A stretch of 64,000 nt of DNA. Origin: Paractinoplanes ferrugineus (GTDB lineage: Bacteria > Actinomycetota > Actinomycetes > Mycobacteriales > Micromonosporaceae). Where the stretch lies: the NCBI RefSeq assembly GCF_016862195.1, contig NZ_BOMM01000012.1, forward strand, positions 186,001 to 250,000, read 5' to 3'. The position numbers and the translations under genes were made by a program. Below the pieces are notes generated by a model, which did not search any database, had not been told where the DNA came from, and saw only the letters and a program-made list of their open reading frames with translations. This document shows, piece after piece, positions 1 to 9,042 of the stretch (its first letter is position 1; each line of letters opens with the position of its first letter).

Positions 1-1
1 C

Positions 2-775
2 GGCCGGCTCGCCGCGGTCGGCAGCCTGGAGAGCGACCTCGGCCGCAAGCTCAGCATCGTCAACACCTACCGCCGCTTCGAGCAGATGGTCGGCACCCCG
101 TCGGACCGGGAGTTCCTGGCCCAGGGCGCCACCCTGATGGTCAGCTGGGCCACCGGCGACAACCGCTCCATCCTGGACGGTGAGCACGACGATCTGATCC
201 GCAAGCAGGCCAAGGCGATCCGGAAGATCCACAAACCGGTGCTGCTGCGGATGCGCTGGGAGATGGACCGGCCCAACCTGCGGGCCACCATGTGGTCCGC
301 CGGCGACTACATCGCCGCCTGGAAATATGTGCGGAACATCTTCAAGCAGGAGCACGCCGACAACGCCTCCTGGGTGTGGTGCCCGACCGCCGAGGGCTTC
401 ATCCGCGGCGACGCACCCGGTTTCTATCCGGGCGACGATCAGGTCGACTGGACCTGTGTGGACGTCTACGCCGGCGAGCTGTTCCAACCGATCGGGCAAC
501 TCATGGGCCCGTTCCTGGAGTTCGCCGCGAAGCACCCCAAGCCGATCGTGATCGGCGAGTTCGGGGTGGCCAAGGCCTGGGGCTCGGCCGGGCGGGCGGC
601 GTGGCTGCGCGACGCCGAACGGACCTTCAAGGCCAATCCGCAGATCAAGGCGATCGCCTATTTCGAGTCCGACCCGGAGGGCAACCCGATCACCAAGCAG
701 TTCCAGCTCACCGGCGACCGGCAGGCCTTCAAAGCCTTTCACGCGCTGGCGACGGACCCGTACTTCAATCCGTAG
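2..775 (+). CDS. GH26-like (beta-mannanase-type) glycoside hydrolase, C-terminal part
   Basis: The reading frame is open from the window edge, so the N-terminus lies outside; 257 residues are visible. The fold looks like a GH26-type (beta/alpha)8 hydrolase that cuts beta-mannan-like or related polysaccharides. Family signatures are a tryptophan-rich strand (MVSWATGDN), the probable acid/base glutamate in LRMRWEMDRP and the probable nucleophile glutamate in VIGEFGV near the C-terminus. These E-bearing strands are spaced as in clan GH-A. It lies beside polysaccharide assembly genes, so a role in trimming or turnover of a surface glycan is likely. Its 3' end overlaps the convergent VOC gene by 11 bp. 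The substrate cannot be read from sequence. Confidence 0.75.
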   Translation, partial: GRLAAVGSLESDLGRKLSIVNTYRRFEQMVGTPSDREFLAQGATLMVSWATGDNRSILDGEHDDLIRKQAKAIRKIHKPVLLRMRWEMDRPNLRATMWSAGDYIAAWKYVRNIFKQEHADNASWVWCPTAEGFIRGDAPGFYPGDDQVDWTCVDVYAGELFQPIGQLMGPFLEFAAKHPKPIVIGEFGVAKAWGSAGRAAWLRDAERTFKANPQIKAIAYFESDPEGNPITKQFQLTGDRQAFKAFHALATDPYFNP

Positions 776-1136
776 GTTCCAGGAACTCCAGCCTGTTGCC
801 ATGGGCGTCGAAGGCATAGAGCCGCCGGTGTCCGGGGAAGTGGGGATCCCACTCGACCGGATGGCCGGCGGCTTCCAATTTCTCCGCCAGAAGATCAAGG
901 CCATCCACGAGTACGCCCGGATGAGCGCGCCGGGCCGGCTCGAAACTCGGCACCGGGGCCAGGTGGATCTCCCAGCCGCCACCTCGGAACCAGCAGCCGC
1001 CCCGGGCTTTGAGCACCGTCGGCTTCTCGAGTTCGGTCATCCCGAGGACGCCGGCGTAGAACCGCCGGGCGTCATCTTCCCCGCCCGACGGGATCAGCAA
1101 CTGCACGTGATGAAGGCCCACGAACTTCACCGGCAT
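765..1136 (-). CDS. VOC (glyoxalase/bleomycin-resistance) superfamily protein
   Basis: A 123-residue single-domain protein of the vicinal oxygen chelate superfamily. It starts with the typical strand GLHHVQLLIP, followed by a helix containing ARRFYAGVLGM and ends with the paired beta-alpha-beta module finishing in GNRLEFLEP. The metal-ligand pattern (His near the start, Glu in LEFLEP) is compatible with a metalloenzyme, but lactoylglutathione lyase, dioxygenase and drug-binding members cannot be told apart from this. It is convergent with the upstream hydrolase and overlaps it by 11 bp. It appears to be a single-gene unit. Confidence 0.8.
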   Translation of the reverse strand: MPVKFVGLHHVQLLIPSGGEDDARRFYAGVLGMTELEKPTVLKARGGCWFRGGGWEIHLAPVPSFEPARRAHPGVLVDGLDLLAEKLEAAGHPVEWDPHFPGHRRLYAFDAHGNRLEFLEPTD

Positions 1137-1155
1137 GACAGTACACGCGTACGGT

Positions 1156-1938
1156 TTAACGCGCCCGCACCCGCTGGCCCGGCGCCTGAGCCAGCAGCCG
1201 CAGCGCGTACGGGGCGTCGTGCCGCAGGTACCGACGGGCCAGCCGACGCGGTTCCGTGCCGAGCCGGTGCGCCCACTCCAGACCGGTTCGCTGCATCCAG
1301 CGCGGGGCCCGCTCCAGGTCGCCGGCCACGAAGTTGACCGCCGCCCCGCAACCGATGAACCAACTGCTCGGCAGCATCGGCCGCAGCTTGGCGATCATCC
1401 GTTCCTGCTTGGGGAACCCGAGACCGACGAAGACGAGGTCGGGCTTGGCGTCGGCCACCTGGGCGCAGACCTGGTCGTACGTCGCCCGACTCTGCTCGAA
1501 GCCGAATTCCGGACAGATCGCCCCGGCGACCCGCAGCCCGGGACACCGCGCCGCGAGCCGGTCGGCGGCTCGCGCGGCCCCGTCGTGGGCCGGTGAACCA
1601 CCGATCACGAAGATCGAACGCCGGTCGCGCCCCACACCCGCGGAGAGCGACCAGATCAGGCTGCTGCCGGCCACCCGTTCCGGCAGCGGCGTGCCGCCCA
1701 GCCGGCTGGCCCAGATCAGCGGCATGCCGTCGGCCACGATCAGGTCGGCGTCGTCGAGATGTGCGCGCGCCTCCGCCTCCCGTTGCGCGCGCCGCAAGAT
1801 GTCGATGTTCGGGGTGATGATGCGTCCGCCGCGGCCGCGCGCGAGCGCCTCACGCACCACCGCGACCACCTCGGCCTCGGTGATCCGGTCGATGCCGGTG
1901 CCGTCCAGTTCGACCCGGTCGAAAGCCTCGATGGACAC
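1156..1938 (-). CDS. WecG/TagA/CpsF family glycosyltransferase
   Basis: A 260-residue GT26 enzyme, which transfers an N-acetyl-aminosugar (commonly ManNAc or ManNAcA) onto a polyprenyl-linked sugar during surface polymer assembly at the inner membrane face. Family motifs are ITPNIDILRRA near residue 40, VGLGFPKQE near residue 170 and the end motif RAPRWMQRTGLEW. The frame is open far upstream, but a GTG at 1938 has AAGGAGG 5 bp before it and gives the family N-terminus. The gene is divergent from the sulfotransferase, with a perfect inverted repeat between them. Acceptor and donor are unknown. Confidence 0.85.
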   Translation of the reverse strand: MSIEAFDRVELDGTGIDRITEAEVVAVVREALARGRGGRIITPNIDILRRAQREAEARAHLDDADLIVADGMPLIWASRLGGTPLPERVAGSSLIWSLSAGVGRDRRSIFVIGGSPAHDGAARAADRLAARCPGLRVAGAICPEFGFEQSRATYDQVCAQVADAKPDLVFVGLGFPKQERMIAKLRPMLPSSWFIGCGAAVNFVAGDLERAPRWMQRTGLEWAHRLGTEPRRLARRYLRHDAPYALRLLAQAPGQRVRAR

Positions 1939-1958
1939 GTTCGCCTCCTTCAGACTTG

Positions 1959-1989
1959 TTCGCTCGTTATAGGGAGCGAAACGAGCGAA
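1959..1989. promoter_or_regulatory. perfect 10-bp inverted repeat in a divergent promoter region
   Basis: Arms TTCGCTCGTT (1959-1968) and AACGAGCGAA (1980-1989) are exact reverse complements separated by 11 bp. They lie in the 62-bp gap between the divergent WecG-type and sulfotransferase genes. The position fits an operator for one repressor acting on both promoters, but the repeat could instead form an RNA hairpin in either leader. No known operator consensus was recognised. Confidence 0.5.
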
Positions 1990-2000
1990 GGTGGGCCAAA

Positions 2001-2933
2001 GTGGCACGGGTGTTATTTCTGGGTGGATTAGGGCGAAGCGGAACGACGCTCGTCGAACGTCTGCTCGGCGAACTTCCCGGCGTGTGCGCGCTCGGCGAGG
2101 TCGTCCATCTCTGGCAGCGCGACATCCGCGACGACGAACGGTGCGGCTGCGGCGCCAAGTTCTCGGTGTGCGGCTTCTGGCGGCGGGTCGGGGCGCTGGC
2201 CTTTGGCGGCTGGCACAACGTCGACGTCGACCGGGTCCATTACCTGCGGGACGCGGTCGAGCGCACCCGGCACATCCCCCGGCTCGCCACCGCCGTCGAG
2301 GCGCCCGAGGAGGTGCACGAGTACGCCGACTTCTACACCCGGGTCTACGCCGCGGCGGCCGAGGTCTCCGGCGCCCGGGTCGTCGTCGACTCGTCCAAGC
2401 ACTCGGCGCTCGCCCACGTGCTGCGCTGGTCCGGCGGTCTCGACCTGCGGGTCGTGCACGTGGTGCGGGACGCGCGCGGGGTCGCCTATTCGTGGACCAA
2501 GACGGTGCAGCGACCCGAGACCGACGGCACCGGCGAGATGACCCGCTACTCCCCCGGCCGGTCGGCGCTGCTGTGGAACGCGCACAACGCCGCGTTCGGC
2601 CTGCTGTCCCGGCGCGGGGTGCCGGTGCACCGGATCCGCTACGAGGAGTTCGTGGCCGAACCACGGGCGGCGCTCGAGAACATCGCCGCGTTCGCCGGCG
2701 TCGACCTCGGACCGGGCGACCTCGACTTCCTGCAGCCCGGCCAGGCGGATCTGAAAGCCGGGCACAGCGCGGCCGGCAACCCCATGCGCTTCACCGTCGG
2801 CCGGCTGCCGCTGCGCCGCGACGACGCCTGGGTGAGCTCGCTGCCGCCACGGCAGCGGCGGCTGGTCGGCGCCGTCTGCGGACCGATGCTGCACGCGTAC
2901 GGATATCCGGTCTTCAAAGAGGGTGCCCAATGA
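2001..2933 (+). CDS. PAPS-dependent sulfotransferase family protein
   Basis: A 310-residue cytosolic sulfotransferase that would move sulfate from PAPS to a hydroxyl on a glycan or lipid. The 5'-phosphosulfate loop is GGLGRSGTTLVERL at the very N-terminus. The 3'-phosphate site is seen as VVDSSKHSA and HVVRDARGVAYSW in the middle. The GTG at 2001 is chosen because AAGGTGG precedes it by about 6 bp and it places the P-loop at residue 7, as in the family; in-frame codons further upstream lack a ribosome site. The stop overlaps the next gene's ATG (ATGA), so the glycosyltransferase is translationally coupled. Together they suggest a sulfated surface saccharide. Confidence 0.85.
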   Translation: MARVLFLGGLGRSGTTLVERLLGELPGVCALGEVVHLWQRDIRDDERCGCGAKFSVCGFWRRVGALAFGGWHNVDVDRVHYLRDAVERTRHIPRLATAVEAPEEVHEYADFYTRVYAAAAEVSGARVVVDSSKHSALAHVLRWSGGLDLRVVHVVRDARGVAYSWTKTVQRPETDGTGEMTRYSPGRSALLWNAHNAAFGLLSRRGVPVHRIRYEEFVAEPRAALENIAAFAGVDLGPGDLDFLQPGQADLKAGHSAAGNPMRFTVGRLPLRRDDAWVSSLPPRQRRLVGAVCGPMLHAYGYPVFKEGAQ

Positions 2934-3844
2934 ACTGGCCGTCGGTAGGCGTCGTCATCCCCACCCGCAACCGCCCGGAACTGGTTCGCAAGGCCATCGC
3001 CGCGGTACGCGAGCAGGACTACCCGGGCTCACTGAAGGTCCTGGTGGTCTACGACCAGACCGAGCCCGACTACCTGCTCGCCTCGACCGAGGGCGTGCCG
3101 GTGCTGGTGCTGACCAACTGGCGGACGTCCGGGCTGGCCGGCGCCCGCAACACCGGCATCCTGGCGCTCGACACCGATTACGTGGCGTTCTGCGACGACG
3201 ACGACAGCTGGCTGCCGGACAAGCTGCGCCGCCAGGTGGCGGCCCTGACGGCCGAGCCCGACGCCGAGATGGCCACGTGTGCGATCGAGGTCGAGTTCGA
3301 GGGAAAGTGCACGCCCCGGCTGGCCGGTCGGGCCCGGGTCACGGTCGACGAGCTGGCCCGCTCCCGGATGTCGATGCTGCACTCGTCGTCGTTCCTGCTC
3401 CGCCGGGACGCGTTCGCGGCCGATGCCGTCGGCCTGGTCGCCGAGGACGCGCCGGGCAGTCAGAACGAGGACTGGGACCTGCTGCTGCGGGCCGCGCGCC
3501 GGGCGCCGATCGTGCACCTCGACGAACCGCTCGTACGCGTGCTGTGGGGGCGGAGCTCGCATTACGCGTACGAGTACGCCACCAAGATCTCCTCGCTGCG
3601 CTGGATGATGCAACGCCACCCGGAGATCAGCGGTTGCCGGCCCGGGGCGGCCCGCGTCTACGGTCAGCTGGCCTGCTGGTCGGCCGCGACCGGCAACCGC
3701 AGCCAGGCGTGGAAGTTCAGCAAGGAGGCGGTGCGGGCCAACTGGCGAGAGCCGCGCACGGCGATCGCGCTGGCCGCCATGACCGGCGCGGTGAAGGTCG
3801 AGAACGTGCTCTCGGCCCTGCACAAACGTGGCCGGGGTATCTAG
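2930..3844 (+). CDS. family 2 glycosyltransferase
   Basis: A 304-residue GT-A enzyme with the nucleotide-sugar site VVIPTRNRPE at residues 7-16, the ARNTGI motif, and an acidic DXD-type site CDDDDSW that binds the metal-nucleotide complex. QNEDWDLLLRA further on is the usual acceptor/catalytic base segment (ED motif). There is no membrane helix, so it is probably a soluble transferase acting on a membrane-bound or small acceptor. It overlaps the sulfotransferase by 4 bp and is the last gene of that short operon. Sugar and linkage are not predictable here. Confidence 0.88.
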   Translation: MNWPSVGVVIPTRNRPELVRKAIAAVREQDYPGSLKVLVVYDQTEPDYLLASTEGVPVLVLTNWRTSGLAGARNTGILALDTDYVAFCDDDDSWLPDKLRRQVAALTAEPDAEMATCAIEVEFEGKCTPRLAGRARVTVDELARSRMSMLHSSSFLLRRDAFAADAVGLVAEDAPGSQNEDWDLLLRAARRAPIVHLDEPLVRVLWGRSSHYAYEYATKISSLRWMMQRHPEISGCRPGAARVYGQLACWSAATGNRSQAWKFSKEAVRANWREPRTAIALAAMTGAVKVENVLSALHKRGRGI

Positions 3845-3899
3845 AGTCACCCTTTCGCTCACGCCCGATCACGCGGTAGTGTTCGGGCGTGTTCGAAAT

Positions 3900-3986
3900 A
3901 GTGCGACTGGCTTGTTTAGCACGACCGGCCTGGTCAGTGCGACCGGTCTGGTCAGTGCGACCGGTCTCGTCGGAGAAACCGGTCTG
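3900..3986 (+). repeat. 18-bp repeat ladder upstream of the DeoR gene
   Basis: Between the glycosyltransferase stop and the DeoR ATG lie about five copies of an 18-bp unit. The best copies read GCGACCGGTCTGGTCAGT; each later copy contains the palindrome ACCGGT. Read in the DeoR frame, the units encode a six-residue repeat of the ATGLVS type running straight into the DeoR start. It may be a ladder of operator sites for the regulator itself, or an encoded N-terminal tail if translation starts at GTG 3879 or TTG 3912. The period of 18 bp is a multiple of 3 but not a whole number of helical turns. Confidence 0.7.
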
Positions 3987-4759
3987 ATGCTGGCCCAACA
4001 ACGCCAGGCCGCCATCCTCGACCGGGTCCGGGCCGCCGGTGGCGTCCGGGTCAGCGAGCTGGCCGCAGAATATGGCGTCTCCGACATGACGATCCGCCGT
4101 GACCTCGAAGCGCTGGCCGACCGTGGCCTCCTCGCGAAGGTACACGGCGGCGCCACCACGGTGAGCCCCGGATCCGCGCATGAACCGGGATTCGCCGCCA
4201 AGTCGGTCCGGCAGCGCGCGGAGAAGGCCGCCATGGCCGCCCGAGCCGCCGCGCTGGTCTCGCCCGGCGACGCGATCGCGCTGTCCGCCGGCACCACCAC
4301 CGCCGGGCTCGCCCAGCGCCTGGTCGACGTGCCCGACCTGACCGTGGTCACCAACTCGATCCCGGTCGCCGACGTCTTCTACCGGGCCGGACGCCCCGAC
4401 CAGACGGTGATCCTGACCGGCGGCACCCGCACCCCGTCCGACGCCCTGGTCGGCTCCGTCGCGGTCGCCGCGATCCGCTCGCTGCACCTCGACGTGCTGT
4501 TCCTGGGCGTGCACGGAATGAGCGAGCGAGCCGGTTACACCACACCCAATCTGATGGAGGCGGACGTCAACCGCTCCCTGGTCGAGGCGGCCGAACGCCT
4601 CGTCGTGCTGGCCGACCACACCAAGTGGGGCACGGTCGGCATCTCCTCGATCGTTCCGCTCGATCGCGCCGACGTACTCATCACCGACGAGGGCCTCGAA
4701 CAACAGGCCCGTGCACTGCTGGAGGAAACCGTGCCCGAACTCGTGGTGGTGACCGCGCA

Positions 4760-4763
<4 letters not shown>
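3987..4763 (+). CDS. DeoR/GlpR-family transcriptional repressor
   Basis: A 258-residue regulator. The N-terminal winged helix-turn-helix is typical: MLAQQRQAAIL, ELAAEYGVSDMTIRRDLEAL and KVHGGA at about residues 1-55. The C-terminal sugar-phosphate-sensing domain carries LSAGTTT and VVTNSIPVA. The ATG at 3987 matches the usual DeoR start; its ribosome site is weak (GGAG about 12 bp away), and the frame stays open upstream through a repeat. The stop overlaps the galT GTG start (GTGA), so it probably controls galactose use, with a phosphorylated sugar as inducer. Ligand assignment is inference from the neighbour. Confidence 0.88.
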
Positions 4764-5848
<1,085 letters not shown>

Positions 5849-5902
5849 TTCGTCCGAGATGGCAGTTGCGCTCAGCGCATCCCTTGTTACAAGGTCGGAG
5901 TT

Positions 5903-6436
5903 ATGGGATTCGCCTGGTCCAACATGTTCGTCCACCCCGACGACGACCCGCGCACCGACGGTGGCTTCACCGGCGAACGCGAGACGCTCGTCGGTTACCT
6001 GCGTGACCAGCGCCTGACGCTGGAGCTCAAGTGCGCCGGCCTGACCGCGGACCAGATGGCGGCCCGGGCGGTGGAGCCGTCGAAGATGTCGCTGCTGGGT
6101 CTGGTGCGGCACATGGCCGGCGTGGAGCAGGGCTGGTTCCGGATCCACCTGGCCGGCTTCGACGTCCCCCGGCACTATCGCGAGGACGGAAACCGGGACG
6201 GCGACTTCGACGGTGCCGTCCCGGACGACGCGGTGGTGCGGGAGGCGTTCGAGCGCTGGCGCTCCGAGACCGCCTTCGCCGAGGACTACGTGGACACCAT
6301 CGACGACCTGGGCTACGTGGGCGAGGGCGGGCTGGCCCTGCGGGAGGTCCTGGTCCACATGATCGAGGAGTACGCCCGGCACAACGGCCATGCCGACTTC
6401 CTGCGGGAACGCATCGACGGCCGGACGGGCCAGTAG
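5903..6436 (+). CDS. DinB/DUF664 family four-helix protein
   Basis: A 177-residue protein of the DinB-like (DUF664) superfamily, a metal-binding four-helix bundle found in mycothiol-dependent enzymes and stress proteins. The family pattern is three spaced histidines: LGLVRHMAGVEQGW near residue 70 and VHMIEEYARHNGHADFLRE near the C-terminus, which should form the metal triad. The end motif HNGHADFLRERIDG is typical. A mycothiol-dependent transferase role is possible but unproven. It is separated from galT by 54 bp and followed by a strong hairpin. Confidence 0.8.
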   Translation: MGFAWSNMFVHPDDDPRTDGGFTGERETLVGYLRDQRLTLELKCAGLTADQMAARAVEPSKMSLLGLVRHMAGVEQGWFRIHLAGFDVPRHYREDGNRDGDFDGAVPDDAVVREAFERWRSETAFAEDYVDTIDDLGYVGEGGLALREVLVHMIEEYARHNGHADFLRERIDGRTGQ

Positions 6437-6446
6437 GAGTTGGGGG

Positions 6447-6474
6447 GCGGGGGGCCCGGGACAAGGCCCCCCGC
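6447..6474 (+). terminator. hairpin after the DinB-like gene
   Basis: Perfect 9-bp stem GCGGGGGGC / GCCCCCCGC with a 10-nt loop, starting 11 bp after the stop. There is no T-run, as is usual in high-GC actinomycetes. Confidence 0.65.
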
Positions 6475-6744
6475 AGGGGAAGGGAACGAACGGTCCGGCT
6501 GATCCGCCAGGAACCGATCGGCGCCCGGGACAAGGCAGCTATCGGTGCTCGATACCAGGCAGCGCCGCGACCGTCATCCGTTTCGCTGGGAAAAACGAGT
6601 GCCATAACCGGCGGTTACGGACATAACCATGCGACCAATTGCATAGTTTTGCAGCTTGACAATGCCGTCCTCGCGGTTCCGGCCCACCCGATCCAACGCC
6701 TGATGAGCGCCATGGAGACGGATCACGGCGCCGCGTTCGCACAA
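6475..6744. other. intergenic stretch without a recognisable gene
   Basis: Between two terminators. The first part contains degenerate repeats of a CGGGACAAGGC-like word (three copies between about 6456 and 6563). The middle (about 6618-6665) is clearly more AT-rich than the rest of the window and includes a TTGACA at 6656-6661 without an obvious -10 partner. No open frame shows coding character. Confidence 0.5.
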
Positions 6745-6776
6745 AGATGGCCGCCGGCCGAAGCCGGCGGCCATCT
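6745..6776 (-). terminator. icd terminator
   Basis: Perfect 14-bp stem (AGATGGCCGCCGGC and its complement) closed by a CGAA tetraloop, located 11 bp beyond the icd stop on the minus strand. No T-run. Confidence 0.8.
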
Positions 6777-6787
6777 GGCAAGCGTGC

Positions 6788-8002
6788 CTAGGCGAGCTTA
6801 CGAGCCAGGTTCTCGTCGAGAGCCGTCATGAACTCGTCGGTGGTCAGCCAGGGGGCGTCACGGCCGATGAGCAGCGCGAGGTCCTTGGTCATCTGACCGC
6901 CCTCGACGGTCTCGACGCAGACCTTCTCGAGGGTCTCGGCGAACTCGGTGACCGCCGGGGTCCCGTCGAGGACACCGCGGTGCTTGAGGCCACCGGTCCA
7001 GGCGAAGATCGAGGCGATCGGGTTGGTCGAGGTCTTCTCGCCCTTCTGCCACTGGCGGTAGTGCCGGGTGACAGTGCCGTGCGCCGCCTCGGCCTCGACG
7101 GTCTTGCCGTCCGGGGTCATCAGGACCGACGTCATCAGGCCGAGCGAGCCGAAGCCCTGCGCCACGGTGTCGGACTGCACGTCACCGTCGTAGTTCTTGC
7201 ATGCCCAGACGTAGCCGCCCTCCCACTTCATCGCGGCGGCGACCATGTCGTCGATCAGGCGGTGCTCGTAGGTGAGGCCGGCCGCCTTGAACTCCTCGGC
7301 GAACTCGGTCTCGAAGATCTCGGCGAACAGGTCCTTGAAGCGGCCGTCGTACGCCTTGAGAATCGTGTTCTTGGTCGACAGGTAGACCGGGTAGTTGCGG
7401 GCCAGGCCGTAACGGAACGAGGCCCGCGCGAAGTCACGGATCGACTCGTCGAAGTTGTACATCGCCATCGCGACACCGCCGGCCGGGTAGTCGGCGACGT
7501 GGAACTCCATCGGCGCCGAGCCGTCCTCGGGGGTGAAGGTGACGGTCAGCTTGCCGGCACCGGGGGCGACGAAGTCGGTCGCCTTGTACTGGTCGCCGTG
7601 GGCGTGCCGGCCGATGATGATCGGCTTGGTCCAGCCCGGCACCAGGCGGGGCACGTTCGACATGATGATCGGCTCGCGGAAGACGACGCCGCCGAGGATG
7701 TTGCGGATGGTCCCGTTGGGCGACCGCCACATCTTCTTGAGGCCGAACTCCTCCACCCGCGCCTCGTCGGGCGTGATGGTGGCGCACTTGACGCCGACGC
7801 CGTGCTGCTTGATGGCGTTGGCCGCGTCGATCGTGACCTGGTCGTCGGTTTCGTCACGGTACTGGATCGACAGGTCGTAGTACTCGAGGGGGACATCGAG
7901 GTAGGGCAGGATCAGCTGCTCCCGGATCTGCTTCCAGATGATCCGGGTCATCTCGTCGCCGTCGAGCTCCACGACCGGGTTGGTGACCTTGATTTTCGCC
8001 AT
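6788..8002 (-). CDS. icd: NADP-dependent isocitrate dehydrogenase
   Basis: A 404-residue cytosolic enzyme of the TCA cycle, oxidising isocitrate to 2-oxoglutarate with NADP. The sequence is of the eukaryote-like homodimeric subfamily: N-terminal [16 protein letters not shown], substrate loop [31 protein letters not shown], the tyrosine segment [12 protein letters not shown] and the NADP-site region [14 protein letters not shown]. Length equals the subfamily norm. The ATG has GAGAGGAG upstream. It is a monocistron ending in a strong hairpin and is divergent from the MBL-fold gene. Confidence 0.95.
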   Translation of the reverse strand: MAKIKVTNPVVELDGDEMTRIIWKQIREQLILPYLDVPLEYYDLSIQYRDETDDQVTIDAANAIKQHGVGVKCATITPDEARVEEFGLKKMWRSPNGTIRNILGGVVFREPIIMSNVPRLVPGWTKPIIIGRHAHGDQYKATDFVAPGAGKLTVTFTPEDGSAPMEFHVADYPAGGVAMAMYNFDESIRDFARASFRYGLARNYPVYLSTKNTILKAYDGRFKDLFAEIFETEFAEEFKAAGLTYEHRLIDDMVAAAMKWEGGYVWACKNYDGDVQSDTVAQGFGSLGLMTSVLMTPDGKTVEAEAAHGTVTRHYRQWQKGEKTSTNPIASIFAWTGGLKHRGVLDGTPAVTEFAETLEKVCVETVEGGQMTKDLALLIGRDAPWLTTDEFMTALDENLARKLA

Positions 8003-8189
8003 CGGCCGGCGCTCCTCTCCCGAAACACATGCTTAGCAGTACGAGCGTACTGCCCGCCGGTTGCAGCGCGTCGACCGGCCCCGACCTGGAGTTATCCGAA
8101 TCGCCTCGGCGGTAGGCCCCGCCCGGAGTTATCCACAGCCCCGGAAACGGGCACGCACCGAAGGCCGCCGGCCCGGCAGAATTTCGGGT

Positions 8190-8996
8190 ATGCCAATGAC
8201 GCGCACGGTCGGACAGCTCACTGTCACCGCTCTGCAGGACGCCGAGGGCCCGTTCCCGAGCCCGCGGCAGGAGTGCTTCCCCGACGCCACCGAGGCGCAA
8301 TGGTCGGCCGCCGACGCCCATGATCCGGCCGCGCGCGGGGCCGGTGGCGAGTGGTGGCTGCGCTACCGGAGCTATGCCATCCGAGTCGGCGACAGCGGCC
8401 CGGTCACGCTCGTCGACGCGGGCATCGGGCCGGCGGGCTCGCTGGCGGCCGACTGGGCGCCGGTGCCCGGCCACCTGCCCGACGAGCTCGCCGCGGCCGG
8501 CATCCAGGCGGCCGACGTGTCCGCGATCGTGCTCACCCACCTGCACAACGACCACATGGGCTGGGCCGTGCCGGGCGACTCGCCGTTCACCCGGGCCCGG
8601 GTGATCGTGCAGCAGGCCGACGTCGACGTCTACCGCGGCAACCGCGACTTCACCGGGCAATACGACCGGCTGATCGAGCCGCTGATGGCACAGGGGCGGT
8701 TGCAGGTGCTCGACGGTGACGCGCCGTTGGGTCCGGGCGTGCGCCTGGTCGCGACCCCGGGACACACCCCCGGGCATCAGACGGTGCTTGTCGAGGACGC
8801 CGGCGAGAGTCTGCTCGTGGCCGGCGACCTGCTGGTGCACGCGATCCAGCTCCTGCACCCCGAGTTGGCCTACGTCTCCGAGGCCGATCCCGAGCAGGCC
8901 CGAGCAAGCCGGGCCAAGGCTCTGGCCCAGGCGGCCGCCCGCGGCACCGTGCTGGCCGTCTCCCATCTGGGCACCGCGTTCCATGACCCCACGTGA
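8190..8996 (+). CDS. MBL-fold metallo-hydrolase
   Basis: A 268-residue metallo-beta-lactamase-fold hydrolase. The dinuclear zinc motif is clear: LTHLHNDHMGW (HxHxDH), then the later histidine ligand in TPGHTPGHQTV, the bridging aspartate in VAGDLLVH, and SHLGTAFH at the end. The family includes lactonases, thioesterases and alkylsulfatase-like proteins; an N-acyl-homoserine-lactonase-type or quinolone-degrading role cannot be separated here. ATG 8190 is used; ATG 8196 is an alternative. It is convergent with mdh, sharing a bidirectional terminator. Confidence 0.85.
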   Translation: MPMTRTVGQLTVTALQDAEGPFPSPRQECFPDATEAQWSAADAHDPAARGAGGEWWLRYRSYAIRVGDSGPVTLVDAGIGPAGSLAADWAPVPGHLPDELAAAGIQAADVSAIVLTHLHNDHMGWAVPGDSPFTRARVIVQQADVDVYRGNRDFTGQYDRLIEPLMAQGRLQVLDGDAPLGPGVRLVATPGHTPGHQTVLVEDAGESLLVAGDLLVHAIQLLHPELAYVSEADPEQARASRAKALAQAAARGTVLAVSHLGTAFHDPT

Positions 8997-8999
8997 CGC

Positions 9000-9029
9000 G
9001 GAAGAGGCCAGGCGACCCCGGCCTCTTCC
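9000..9029. terminator. bidirectional terminator between MBL-fold gene and mdh
   Basis: Perfect 10-bp stem GGAAGAGGCC / GGCCTCTTCC with a 10-nt loop, placed between the convergent stops at 8996 and 9043, so it can serve both strands. Confidence 0.75.
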
Positions 9030-9042
9030 ACCAGGTGCGGGA

